A stretch of 64,000 nt of DNA from Paludibacterium purpuratum (GTDB lineage Bacteria; Pseudomonadota; Gammaproteobacteria; Burkholderiales; Chromobacteriaceae), in the NCBI RefSeq assembly GCF_004363805.1, contig NZ_SNZP01000014.1, positions 1 to 64,000 on the forward strand, in the 5' to 3' direction. A model generated the notes under the pieces. That model worked only from the letters and a program-made list of their open reading frames with translations, made no database searches and was not told the origin of the DNA. Shown here piece after piece: positions 46,347 through 56,354 of this stretch (positions are counted from its first letter, which is position 1; every line of letters begins with the position of its first letter). The position numbers and the translations under genes were made by a program.

Positions 46347-47360
46347 GTGCAGGACGTTCTATCCCTTTGCCCGCGGGAGGCCACCGTGCGTGCCGTGCGG
46401 CGCGAGACCCCCGATGTCTGGACGCTGGAACTCGAACCGGGCGGCCATTACGATTACCTGCCCGGGCAATATGCCCTGGTTGGCGTCGACCATGACCGCC
46501 AGGTGCGCGCATATACGTTGTCATCGACACCGGGGCTGAGTACGGGCTTGAGCTTGACGGTGCGCCGCATCGAGCAGGGCATCGGTTCCAACTGGCTCAC
46601 GGGCCAAGTACAACCTGGCGATACGCTGCGGTTGTCGCCGGCACAAGGTCGCTTCACGCCTGGACACGCCCCCGGCGACGCCTATCTGTTTCTCGCCGCC
46701 GGTTGCGGCATCACGCCGGTGATGTCGATGACGCGCTGGCTGCTGTCGCATCGGCCCGAGGTTCATCTGACGGTGCTGTACCACGTCCGGCGCGAACAGG
46801 ATGTGATCTTTGCCGACGAATGGCGTGCGCTGGTGCGCCAGTATCCGCGACAACTGACGCTGCACCGGTTGATTCGCGAGCACGGCCGCGAACATACCCA
46901 GTTGAGTGCGACACTGTTGGCTGGCCTGGTGCCGGATATCGCCGCCCGCACGGTGATGAGCTGTGGCCCCGAGTCCTATATGCAAAGCGCCAGTTTGCTG
47001 GCGAGTCAACTGGGCGTGCCATCGGAGCGCATCCATAGCGAAACCTTCCTGCCCAAGAACACGCCGGCCGTCGAGGCCGTGCCTGTCGACGCGCCACGCC
47101 ACCGGATCGTGCTCGAACCGTGGGGCGATCGCGCCGAGGCGGTGCAAGGCGGCAATCTGTTGGCAGCGCTGGAGGCACAGGGCGTGCCGATGATCGCCGC
47201 CTGCCGCAGCGGCGACTGCGGCAGTTGCAAGCTCAAGGTGTTGTCGGGCGACTACCGGATGGGGGCGCAAACCGCGCTGTCGGCGCAGGAGTTGGCCGAG
47301 GGTTGGGTGCTGGCTTGCTGCTGTAGCGTGGAAGGCGACTTGGTGGTGTCGCAGGGGTAG
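46347..47360 (+). CDS. hcr: NADH oxidoreductase Hcr
   Basis: A 337-residue electron carrier for Hcp. An FAD-binding domain (RAYTLSSTPG, with the flavin RxYS motif) and an NAD-binding domain (FLAAGCGITPVMSM) are followed by a C-terminal plant-type [2Fe-2S] ferredoxin, Cx4Cx2C in CRSGDCGSCKLKVLSG and the last Cys in VLACCCSVEGD. GTG 46347 has GGAGA upstream. Between hcp and hcr a hairpin with a 9-bp stem (46310-46331) without T-run may mark an mRNA processing site. Confidence 0.94.
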   Translation: MQDVLSLCPREATVRAVRRETPDVWTLELEPGGHYDYLPGQYALVGVDHDRQVRAYTLSSTPGLSTGLSLTVRRIEQGIGSNWLTGQVQPGDTLRLSPAQGRFTPGHAPGDAYLFLAAGCGITPVMSMTRWLLSHRPEVHLTVLYHVRREQDVIFADEWRALVRQYPRQLTLHRLIREHGREHTQLSATLLAGLVPDIAARTVMSCGPESYMQSASLLASQLGVPSERIHSETFLPKNTPAVEAVPVDAPRHRIVLEPWGDRAEAVQGGNLLAALEAQGVPMIAACRSGDCGSCKLKVLSGDYRMGAQTALSAQELAEGWVLACCCSVEGDLVVSQG

Positions 47361-47404
47361 GGCGTTTGTGTGTCGCTCGACCGCGCTGACGTGCCCTGTC
47401 AGGC

Positions 47405-48367
47405 ATGGATCGTTATCATCGCGCCATGCCTACCGCCACCCCGCACGACGCCGTGTTCAAGCAATTCCTATCCGACCCGGATACGGCGCGTGATTTCCTC
47501 GACATCCACCTGCCGCCGGCGTTGCATGATGTGTGCGACCTATCGACACTTAGCCTGGAACACGGCAGCTTCATCGACCCCGATCTCACGGCTTATTACT
47601 CGGACATCCTCTACTCGGTTAAGACACGGGGTGCGCCGGGCTACGTCTACTGCTTGATCGAGCACCAGTCGACCCCCGATAAGCTGATGGCCTTTCGCTT
47701 GATGCGCTATTGCCTTGCCGCCATGCAAAGCCATCTGCACAAAGGGCACGATACTCTGCCGCTGGTGGTGCCTTTGCTGTTCTACCACGGCTGCCAAAGC
47801 CCTTATCCGCACAGCACCCACTGGTTCGATTTGTTTATCCAGCCGGAACTGGCGGTCAGGCTCTATAACCGGCCCTTCCCGCTGGTTGACGTCACGGTGA
47901 TACCGGACGAGGAAATCCTGCGGCATAAGCGCGTCGCGCTGCTGGAGCTGGTGCAAAAGCACATCCGCCAGCGTGATATGATGGAACTGATCGACAAGCT
48001 AAGCTACCTACTGAAGCTTGGCTCATGCAGCCAAGCACAGCTTGAGTCGCTGTTGAATTACATGCTGCAGGCCGGCGAAACGGCGGAGCCGAAAACCCTG
48101 TTGCATGAATTGGCGCACATTGCGCCGCAGTATGAGGAGACCGTGATGACCATTGCAGACAAACTACGTGATGCTGCCCGGCAAGAAGGTCGGCAAGAAG
48201 GTCGGCAAGAAGGCCGGCAAGAAGGCCGACAAGAAGGTCGTCAGGAAGGCCGAAAAGAGAGCCTGCAGGAAGTCGCACGCGCCATGCTGGCCAACGGCAT
48301 CGACCGCGCCATCGTCATGCAATGCACCGGTTTGACCGAATCGGAGCTTGACCGGCTGTATCACTGA
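47405..48367 (+). CDS. Rpn-family (PD-(D/E)XK) recombination-promoting nuclease / putative transposase
   Basis: A 320-residue protein of the Rpn/YhgA-like group. It has HDAVFKQFLSDPDTARDFLDIHLP at the start, then the nuclease motif region SDILYSVKTRGAPGYVYCLIEHQS with the E-x-Q of PD-(D/E)XK, and LPLVVPLLFYHG. Rpn proteins are DNA endonucleases linked to horizontal transfer. The C-terminus is a tract of Arg-Gln-Glu-Gly units encoded by 12-bp repeats, as in many family members, followed by a helix AMLANGIDRAIVMQCTGLTESEL. ATG 47405 has a weak site; ATG 47426 is an alternative. Confidence 0.88.
   Translation: MDRYHRAMPTATPHDAVFKQFLSDPDTARDFLDIHLPPALHDVCDLSTLSLEHGSFIDPDLTAYYSDILYSVKTRGAPGYVYCLIEHQSTPDKLMAFRLMRYCLAAMQSHLHKGHDTLPLVVPLLFYHGCQSPYPHSTHWFDLFIQPELAVRLYNRPFPLVDVTVIPDEEILRHKRVALLELVQKHIRQRDMMELIDKLSYLLKLGSCSQAQLESLLNYMLQAGETAEPKTLLHELAHIAPQYEETVMTIADKLRDAARQEGRQEGRQEGRQEGRQEGRQEGRKESLQEVARAMLANGIDRAIVMQCTGLTESELDRLYH
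48179..48250 (+). repeat. Six 12-bp tandem repeats inside the Rpn gene
   Basis: Units of the type CGGCAAGAAGGT start at 48179 and repeat every 12 bases. The first two are identical, the others differ by one to three bases. Each codes Arg-Gln-Glu-Gly. Copy number can change without breaking the frame. Confidence 0.9.
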
Positions 48368-48380
48368 TCCTCCCCACGAA

Positions 48381-48471
48381 GTAGGTCTCCTTCCGCCAAA
48401 CACATCGTGGGCGTTCGCCGCAGGCAACGCACCATGCCCGATTGGCGCGTTGCGTCGCGAACGCGTCCTAC
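48381..48471. repeat. REP-like pair (BIME) with GTAG tetranucleotides
   Basis: Two related hairpins in opposite orientation. The right one, read on the minus strand, is GTAG (48471-48468), two bases, then CGCGTT/AACGCG with an 8-base loop. The left one on the plus strand has GCGTT/AACGC (48411-48430) with a similar loop, and GTAG lies at 48381. GTAG next to a short G+C-rich hairpin is the mark of REP sequences mobilised by RAYT proteins. Confidence 0.6.
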
Positions 48472-48474
48472 AAC

Positions 48475-49359
48475 TCAGCTAGGCCGGTAGAGTTTGATGA
48501 TGGCCGAAAAATCCAACCGCCCGTCGCCGCGCTGGCTCAAGGCTTGGTAGAGCTGTTCCGCCTGTGCGCCCATGAAGGCCGGTTGATGCGCCGATTTGGC
48601 GGCGCAGGTGGCGAGTCCTAGATCCTTGAGCATCAGATCGACGCCGAAACCGCCGCTGTAGCCGCGCCCCGCCGGTGCGCCTTCGACGATGCCAGGGTAA
48701 GGATTGTAGGTGTCCGAACTCCAACAGCGCCCGCTGGAGGTATTGATGATGCCTGCCAGGATCGTGGCATCGATGCCGAGCGCGGTGCCAAGCGACATGG
48801 CCTCGGCCACTGCCGCCATCGAGACCCCCAATACCAGGTTGTTGCAGATTTTGGCGACCTGGCCCATGCCGACATCGCCGCAGTGCACGATGTTTTTTCC
48901 CATGCAGGTAAGCAGCGGGCCGATGCGTTCGAACAAGGCCGGTGTGGCGCCGACCATGAAGGTCAGACTACCGGCCGCCGCGCCGCCGGTGCCGCCGGAA
49001 ACCGGCGCGTCGGCGAACGGATTGCCTTGGCGCCCGGCCAGTTCGGCGCAGGCCAGGGCACTCGCCGGATCGACGGTGCTGCAATCGACGAGCGGCACGT
49101 CCGGGCCGATGCCCGCCAGTACACCCTCTTCGCTCGTCAACACGCTACGCACATGGGCCGCTGCCGGCAGCATGGTGAACACACATTCGGCGCCCTCCAC
49201 TGCGGCGCGCGGCGATACGACGGCTTGCGCCCCGGCTGCCGCCAACGCTTGCATGGCGCCCGGATTCAGATCGAACACCCGCAGTGCATGGCCGGCTTTG
49301 AGTAGGTTGTGCGCCATGGGCCCGCCCATATTGCCCAAACCGATAAAAGCGATATTCAT
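48475..49359 (-). CDS. mmsB: 3-Hydroxyisobutyrate dehydrogenase
   Basis: A 294-residue beta-hydroxyacid dehydrogenase that oxidises 3-hydroxyisobutyrate to methylmalonate semialdehyde in valine breakdown. The NAD-binding motif is IAFIGLGNMGGPMAHNL; the substrate motif is DAPVSGGTGGAAAGSLTFMVG and the catalytic Lys is in GQVAKICNNLVLG. It follows mmsA by 11 bases, and the two steps are sequential. Confidence 0.94.
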   Translation of the reverse strand: MNIAFIGLGNMGGPMAHNLLKAGHALRVFDLNPGAMQALAAAGAQAVVSPRAAVEGAECVFTMLPAAAHVRSVLTSEEGVLAGIGPDVPLVDCSTVDPASALACAELAGRQGNPFADAPVSGGTGGAAAGSLTFMVGATPALFERIGPLLTCMGKNIVHCGDVGMGQVAKICNNLVLGVSMAAVAEAMSLGTALGIDATILAGIINTSSGRCWSSDTYNPYPGIVEGAPAGRGYSGGFGVDLMLKDLGLATCAAKSAHQPAFMGAQAEQLYQALSQRGDGRLDFSAIIKLYRPS

Positions 49360-49370
49360 GTCGATACTCC

Positions 49371-50891
<1,521 letters not shown>

Positions 50892-50958
50892 GATGGTCTC
50901 TCTCTCGTTGTGTGGTTGTGCGGGCTTGTCCCAGCCCTGGGTGGTTCGAGCGAATGCC

Positions 50959-51041
50959 GTGCGTTGCTGCGCGAACGCACGCTACAAGCTTAGGACAGGG
51001 AGACTGCAATAGTGCATTGCACGCCGACGAGTGCACACTAC
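50959..51041 (-). repeat. Two REP-like hairpins upstream of mmsA
   Basis: Read on the minus strand: GTAG (50985-50982) followed by GTGCGTT/AACGCAC with an 8-base loop (50959-50980), and a second GTAG (51041-51038) followed by GTGCA/TGCAC arms (51012-51036). The first is very close to the hairpin at 48446-48471, sharing GCGTTCGCG and CAACGC. Together they fill most of the 214-base gap between mmsA and the aga operon. Confidence 0.55.
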
Positions 51042-51105
51042 GCGAATGCACCTGTCGACCTGGCACTTGGGACAGGTTGGCGCACATGCTACGGGAGTGA
51101 GGATT

Positions 51106-52263
51106 TCAGGCGGTTTGGCGAGCGAACACCTGGCGGCCGCCTACCCAGGTGGCCTGGACGATGCCGTCGTCGTCGATCGCCGTCAGGCTGGCGGTCTTGC
51201 CCGGGGCGATATCGCCCAGGTCGTGGCGGCCGAGTGCTCTGGCGCCATTGCGGCTGGCCAGCCGCCAGGCCTCTGCCAGCGGCAGGCCGAGCCAGCGCTG
51301 TAGGTTGCCGACCGCGTCGATCAGGTGCAGCGTGCTGCCGGCCAGCCCGCCGTCGTCGGCGCGTACTACGCCGTCTTGCATATGTACGGTCAATTCACCC
51401 AGACGGTAATCGCCGTCCGGCATGCCGGTGGCGCGCATGGCATCGGTGATCAACACTAGCCGTTCTGGGCCGACGGCGCGCCAGGCGATGTCGATGGCGG
51501 CGGGGTGGACATGGTGGCCATCGGCGATGAGTTCGACCATGGCGTCGTGGCTGACCAAGCCGGCGCCGACCACGCCTGGGTCGCGGTGGTGCAGGCCGCG
51601 CATACCGTTGTAGCAGTGCACGATGCCGCCGGCGCCGGACTGCAACGCCGCACGGGTCTGGTCGTAGCTGGCGTCGGAGTGGCCGATCAGCACGCGAACG
51701 CCCCGGGCGCGCAGCCAGCCAATGGCGGACGCAGCGCCTGGCAGTTCGGCGGCCAGTGCGACGGTATTGAGGCTACCGTCGGCGAGCGCATGCCAGCGCG
51801 CGATTTCGTCGAGGGCAATCGATCGCATCAATGGCACCGGATGCGCGCCGCAACATTTGGCGGTGAAGTAAGGCCCTTCCAGGTAGCTGCCGACCAGTTC
51901 GGCGCCGGACAAACCGCGCGCCCGACTTTCGCGTACCTGGATCAGTGCCGCCTCGATTCGTTCGACCGGGGCCGTGACCGTGGTGGCGGCGAAAGCGCCG
52001 ACGCCATGGCGAGCGAAGTGATGCGACATGGTGTCGAGCGCCGCATGGTCGGCGTCCATGACGTCGGCGCCCAGCGCACCGTGCACATGACTGTCGACCA
52101 GCGCCGGCAAGAGCCGCCACGACCCGAGGTCGAGATCGTGTCCGGCATCGGTACCGACCGCAGCGATCCGGCCGTCAGCCGCAATACGCACCACGCCATT
52201 GTCGAGCCAGCCCTGAGCGGTCAATACCCGCGCGGCGCGTAGTCGCAAAGGGTTACAGTCCAT
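51106..52263 (-). CDS. agaA: N-acetylglucosamine/galactosamine-6-phosphate deacetylase
   Basis: A 385-residue amidohydrolase of the NagA/AgaA family. Metal and catalytic residues are in PALVDSHVHGALG, LEGPYF, VLIGHSDASY, VHCYNGMRG and VLITDAMRATG. It removes acetate from the PTS-imported sugar phosphate. The context of AgaS, KbaZ and a mannose-type PTS points to N-acetylgalactosamine, so agaA is preferred over nagA. ATG 52263 overlaps the end of the EIIA gene by 11 bases. Last gene of the operon. Confidence 0.9.
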   Translation of the reverse strand: MDCNPLRLRAARVLTAQGWLDNGVVRIAADGRIAAVGTDAGHDLDLGSWRLLPALVDSHVHGALGADVMDADHAALDTMSHHFARHGVGAFAATTVTAPVERIEAALIQVRESRARGLSGAELVGSYLEGPYFTAKCCGAHPVPLMRSIALDEIARWHALADGSLNTVALAAELPGAASAIGWLRARGVRVLIGHSDASYDQTRAALQSGAGGIVHCYNGMRGLHHRDPGVVGAGLVSHDAMVELIADGHHVHPAAIDIAWRAVGPERLVLITDAMRATGMPDGDYRLGELTVHMQDGVVRADDGGLAGSTLHLIDAVGNLQRWLGLPLAEAWRLASRNGARALGRHDLGDIAPGKTASLTAIDDDGIVQATWVGGRQVFARQTA

Positions 52264-52687
52264 CGGCCATCTCGCTGTGCTGGCGCTTTTTCGCCAGTTG
52301 TTCCGCCAGACTGGTGATGCCGGCGCGGCCGGTCTCCACCGCGCGCTGGCGGCATTCGGCGGCGCTGGCACAGTCGTCGCGTTCGAACAGCATATCGGCG
52401 AACAGCGCCAAATTCATCCCGGCTACCACTTCGATGCCGGGCCGTTCCTGCACCAGGCGCGCCGCGGTTCGAAACGGCGAGCCGCCCAGAAGATCGGTCA
52501 CGATCAGTACCTGTGGATTGGCGCAGCGCGCGAGTGCCGCGCGTAGATCGCGCTCCAATTGCTCGGTGCCGATGCCTTCGGGAAAGTCGACGACGAACAG
52601 CTCGGGCTGGGCGCCGAAGACCTGGGTGATGGCTTCGTTCAGGCCGCTGGCGATATGGCCGTGGCCGGACAGGATCAGAGAAATCAT
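52253..52687 (-). CDS. agaF: PTS mannose/galactosamine-family EIIA component
   Basis: A 144-residue EIIA domain of the mannose superfamily. The phospho-histidine lies in LILSGHGHIASG near residue 9-11, with TDLLGGSPFRTA and VVAGMNLALF as further marks. It passes phosphate from HPr to EIIB. ATG 52687 has GGAG seven bases upstream. It follows EIID by about 100 bases. Confidence 0.9.
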   Translation of the reverse strand: MISLILSGHGHIASGLNEAITQVFGAQPELFVVDFPEGIGTEQLERDLRAALARCANPQVLIVTDLLGGSPFRTAARLVQERPGIEVVAGMNLALFADMLFERDDCASAAECRQRAVETGRAGITSLAEQLAKKRQHSEMADGL

Positions 52688-52786
52688 TTCACGCTCCGGG
52701 CGGTCTGTGCCGCCATACGATTGTACGTGGCCGCACAAGGCGGCCGGCGGCATCGGCGTACCGGGCCGATGCCGCCAAGGGGATGG

Positions 52787-53680
52787 TTAGAGGAAGCCGA
52801 TCAGTTTGCCGAGCACGCCGAATACCACGGTCAGACCGATCAGTTTCACCGGCGAGAAGCCCTTCTTCATCAGGCTATAGACCAACAGCGTGAAACCGAG
52901 CGGCAGCAAGTTGGGCATCAGCTTGTCCAGTACGCCGGTTTGCAGTTCGATGCGCGCCGCGCCGGCATGTATCTGCAGCGGCGTGCTCAAGTGCACGTAG
53001 GAGGCGATCAGTGCGCCGATCACCGACATGCCGACGATGGATGCGGCGTGCGAGATCTTCTTGGTGCTGGTTTTGAGCAGATGCAGCGCACCCAGGCCCG
53101 TGCGGTAGCCATAGTGGGCGAGACCGAAGCGCAGGCCGAAATGCAGCGCGTTGAACAGCAACAGGAACAGGATCGGCCCGAACAAGCTGCCCTCCAGCGC
53201 CAGCGAGGCGCCGATACCGGCGCAGATCGGCAGCCAGGTCAACCAGAACATCGCGTCGCCGATACCGCCTAGCGGTCCCATCAGCGCGACTTTCACCGCG
53301 CGGATGGTCGAGAGCTTCTCTTTGTTCTGCTCCATCGCCAGCACGATGCCGGACAAGAAGGTGACGTCGAACGGATGGACGTTGAGAAACTCCAGGTGCA
53401 TGCGCATCGAGTTGGATAGGTCTTCCGGCTGCCGATGGATTTTGCGCAGCGCCGGGATCAAGGTGAACAACCAGCCGCCGGCCTGCATGCGTTCGTAGTT
53501 GAACGAGGCCTGCAAAGCCAGCGAGCGCCAGGCCATCCGGTTGATATCCTGCGTGCTCAGCGGTTCGGCCGGCGTGCTGTCGTAGTAGTCGTCGCGGCTG
53601 GCATCGGCGGTCGCCAATGCCTGTTGCATGCGCTTGTCCGCCTTGGCGGCCAGTTCAGCCTCGGTAGCGTTAAATCCCAT
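52787..53680 (-). CDS. agaE: PTS mannose/galactosamine-family EIID component
   Basis: A 297-residue membrane subunit of the mannose-type PTS. NRMAWRSLALQASFNYERMQ and KVALMGPLGGIGDAMFWLT are family signatures, followed by four to five membrane segments. It forms the sugar channel with EIIC. The ATG has a GGAGG site and overlaps the end of the EIIC gene by 11 bases. Confidence 0.92.
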   Translation of the reverse strand: MGFNATEAELAAKADKRMQQALATADASRDDYYDSTPAEPLSTQDINRMAWRSLALQASFNYERMQAGGWLFTLIPALRKIHRQPEDLSNSMRMHLEFLNVHPFDVTFLSGIVLAMEQNKEKLSTIRAVKVALMGPLGGIGDAMFWLTWLPICAGIGASLALEGSLFGPILFLLLFNALHFGLRFGLAHYGYRTGLGALHLLKTSTKKISHAASIVGMSVIGALIASYVHLSTPLQIHAGAARIELQTGVLDKLMPNLLPLGFTLLVYSLMKKGFSPVKLIGLTVVFGVLGKLIGFL

Positions 53681-54440
53681 CTTGCGCCTCCACTGGGTGG
53701 GTTGCGGCCGCCGCTTCCAACCGGGCGGTGTTGAAGAAGTCGATCATGGCGACGGCCAGCGCGGCGAGCGCAATGGCCAGGATCGGCAGATGCAGGTAGG
53801 TGACGCCGAGGAAGCCCAGGATGAAATAAGCCACGTAGTTACGGCTGAGCATGATCTTCATCAGCAAGGCGAAACCGATGGCCGGCATCATGCCGCCCGC
53901 CACCGACAGTCCATCGAGCAGCCACTGCGGCGCCGCCTTGACCAGGTTGCCCGCGGCGGCGGCACCGAAGTAGACCGGCAGGAAAGCGACGACGAAATAG
54001 AAGCAGAACAGCACGCCCATACCGGCGTAGTTGACCCATTCGACGCCGCGCCAGTTGCCGGCCTTCACCATGTCGTCGCACTTGTGCATCAGCGGAGAGA
54101 ACACCGTGAACAGGATGGTGATACAGCCCTGTACCGCGATGGAAAACGGCACCGCCACGCCGATGGCCACCGTGGGGGGCGACTTGGTCAGGATCGCGAA
54201 GGCGGTACCGATGACGCCGCCGATCACCACGTTGGGCGGCTGGGCGCCGGCCAATGGCACCATGCCCATCCACACCAGTTCCAAACTGCCGCCGACCAAG
54301 AGGCCGGTATGCAAGTCGCCCAGCACCAATCCGACCAGCGGCCCGAGTACGACCGGGCGATGGAAGTGGGTCAGGCCGTCGAACAGATCGACCCCGGCCA
54401 GCCCGGCCAAAAGCGCGATCAATAACGATTCTGTCAGCAT
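53670..54440 (-). CDS. agaW: PTS mannose/galactosamine-family EIIC component
   Basis: A 256-residue membrane subunit with about seven helices. Marks are HRPVVLGPLVGLVLGDLHTGLLVGG (split), ELVWMG and AQPPNVVIGGVIGTAFAI. ATG 54440 follows GGAGGAG; the frame is open upstream to 54641 without a ribosome site. Confidence 0.92.
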   Translation of the reverse strand: MLTESLLIALLAGLAGVDLFDGLTHFHRPVVLGPLVGLVLGDLHTGLLVGGSLELVWMGMVPLAGAQPPNVVIGGVIGTAFAILTKSPPTVAIGVAVPFSIAVQGCITILFTVFSPLMHKCDDMVKAGNWRGVEWVNYAGMGVLFCFYFVVAFLPVYFGAAAAGNLVKAAPQWLLDGLSVAGGMMPAIGFALLMKIMLSRNYVAYFILGFLGVTYLHLPILAIALAALAVAMIDFFNTARLEAAAATHPVEAQDGI

Positions 54441-54474
54441 GTGTCTCCTCCTTGCGGGTTTATAGAGCAGCTTC

Positions 54475-54954
54475 TTACAGCAACCGGCTGATCGGTTCGC
54501 CGACTTCGTCCGGTACGCGGCGGATTTCGCAGTGGATGCCGCGCGCCTCCAGTTCGCGGAACGCCGCGATATCGTCCTCGTCCACAGAAACGGTTTTGTG
54601 GATCTGGCGTTTGCCGTCGGCGAAATGCATGTTGCCGACATTGATCTGCTTGATCGGTACGCCGCCCTCGACCAGGGTCAGCACATCGCGCGGCGTTTTG
54701 CACACGATCAGGATCTTCTGCCGCTCTGCCGCTTTGTGGATGACCTCGGCGGTTTTGGACAATGTGAAGTAGCGTGTCTGGACGCCCTCGGCGACCACCA
54801 TGTCCATCAACTGCTGTTGAACCGGATCGCCGGCCGCTTCGTCGTTGGCGACCAAGATCAGATTGGCGCCCAGGCTGCCGGTCCAGGTGACCCCCACCTG
54901 GCCGTGCACCAGGCGGTTGTCGATCCGGGTCAGAAGAATATTTGGCGTACTCAT
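54475..54954 (-). CDS. agaV: PTS mannose/galactosamine-family EIIB component
   Basis: A 159-residue EIIB with the phospho-histidine in RIDNRLVHGQV, then TWTGSLGANLILVANDEAA and QINVGNMHF. It receives phosphate from EIIA and gives it to the sugar at EIIC/D. AGGGAAA precedes the ATG. Confidence 0.92.
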   Translation of the reverse strand: MSTPNILLTRIDNRLVHGQVGVTWTGSLGANLILVANDEAAGDPVQQQLMDMVVAEGVQTRYFTLSKTAEVIHKAAERQKILIVCKTPRDVLTLVEGGVPIKQINVGNMHFADGKRQIHKTVSVDEDDIAAFRELEARGIHCEIRRVPDEVGEPISRLL

Positions 54955-55025
54955 TTCGATTTCCCTGTGTTCTTGATGAGCGTAGTGCGTGTTGTCCCGC
55001 CGAATCGGCGATTGCGCCGGCGCAG

Positions 55026-56354
55026 CTAAAGGTTAAGTGGTTCGCATGGTTGTGTCGCCGAGAAATGGTCGGTTGGGCGGCATGCGGCCGCGTAATGCGC
55101 CAGTGTCTGTCGGATGGCATGCAGCGCCAGTGCCCGGCCGGACGGCGCGATCTGCCCCGCGCGCACCGCCTCGAAGGCCGGCGGCCGGTACTGACTCAAT
55201 AGGGCCAGCGGCAGCGGGCCGGCTGTGGCGGCGAGCAGGCGCTCGATTTCGGTCATCACCGCCGCGTCGCCCAGGTAATAACGCGAACGGTCGCTGAAGC
55301 TGAATCGGCGTGCGTAAGCCAGCTCGGCCTCGTTGCCGTGGTAGTGCTTGCGCCAATGCACTGGATTGGCGCGCATCGCCTGATCCAGTACTTCGCGTAG
55401 TCGGGACGGTTGCAACGATGGGTCGCGGCCGCACAGTTCGTGTTCGATCAATTCCAGGGCAAACAGCGCTTCACGCAAAGCGAAGGTCAGCGCCGGGCCG
55501 ACTTTGAGAATGGCGAAACGGTCTTCGACCAACTCGCGCAGAGCCTGCGGTGTCTGGTAATCGGTCGAATGGGCTTCGTACATCCATGGTGCTTGGTTGG
55601 CAATGGCTTGCACCAGTGCTTGCGCGGTATCGCGCCGATAGGCATGGATGCTGGCGTCGCCGAATTCCACCCCCGGCTGCACCACCAGCGCCACCACGCG
55701 TTCCCAGGCGGCATCCAGCCCCAGCTTACGGAAGGCCGACTGGCTGATGGCCAGCGTCAATCCCACATCTTCGGCCGAGGTCGGCTGTAGGCCCTGTTCT
55801 TCGTCGGTGGCGCCGCCCGGCGTCGGCACCTCGGTGCCGATGACATAGACCGGCGGCTGTTTGCCGGGCCGCCTGGCCTGGGCCTGTTCGGCGCGCAGGC
55901 ACAGGGCGGCGGCACGCTCGGCGATGCATTGATCCGGCAAGGGCTCGGGGTCGTCGGCGCAGCGCATGCTGGCATCCAGGTGGATCTTGTCGAAGCCGGC
56001 GAGCACGTAGGCCTCGACCATATCGCCGGCTTTACGCATGGCAAGTGCCGCCGGTTCATCCTGCCAGGGGCTGGGACCCAGATGGTCGCCGCCCAGAATC
56101 AGATTCGACAGCGGCAGCCCCTCTTCCCGAGCAAGCGTGTGCACGAAACGGGCGAAGTCGGCCGGGGTCATGCCGGTGTAGCCGCCGAACTGGTTGACTT
56201 GGTTGCAGGTGGCTTCGATCAACAGCGGCGAGCCGTCGGCCAGGCTTTGTTGCATGGCGGCGGTCAATACCAGTGGATGGGCCGAGCATATCGATGGGAT
56301 ACCGCTGACCAGCCCTTGCCGGCGTAGGGCGCGGAGACGCAGCAGGGCATTCAC
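55026..56354 (-). CDS. kbaZ: Tagatose-1,6-bisphosphate aldolase, non-catalytic subunit
   Basis: A 442-residue KbaZ/GatZ/AgaZ protein. Signatures: SGIPSICSAHPLVLTAAM, EATCNQVNQFGGYTGM, LGGDHLGPSPWQ and YVIGTEVPTPGGA. In E. coli it stabilises and activates the catalytic subunit KbaY; alone it is not an active aldolase. No kbaY is present in this window. The start is taken as GTG 56354, which overlaps the agaS stop (GTGA) with GGGAG seven bases upstream; ATG 56360 lies too close to that site. Confidence 0.9.
   Translation of the reverse strand: MNALLRLRALRRQGLVSGIPSICSAHPLVLTAAMQQSLADGSPLLIEATCNQVNQFGGYTGMTPADFARFVHTLAREEGLPLSNLILGGDHLGPSPWQDEPAALAMRKAGDMVEAYVLAGFDKIHLDASMRCADDPEPLPDQCIAERAAALCLRAEQAQARRPGKQPPVYVIGTEVPTPGGATDEEQGLQPTSAEDVGLTLAISQSAFRKLGLDAAWERVVALVVQPGVEFGDASIHAYRRDTAQALVQAIANQAPWMYEAHSTDYQTPQALRELVEDRFAILKVGPALTFALREALFALELIEHELCGRDPSLQPSRLREVLDQAMRANPVHWRKHYHGNEAELAYARRFSFSDRSRYYLGDAAVMTEIERLLAATAGPLPLALLSQYRPPAFEAVRAGQIAPSGRALALHAIRQTLAHYAAACRPTDHFSATQPCEPLNL

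Noticed and set aside
44930-46384. Long minus-strand frame over hcp
   Set aside because: Antisense shadow with no domain; similar shadows over mmsA (49449-50993) and dctA (26876-28183) were also discarded.
48179-48250. CRISPR-like repeats
   Set aside because: Units are 12 bases without spacers and lie in frame inside a coding region.
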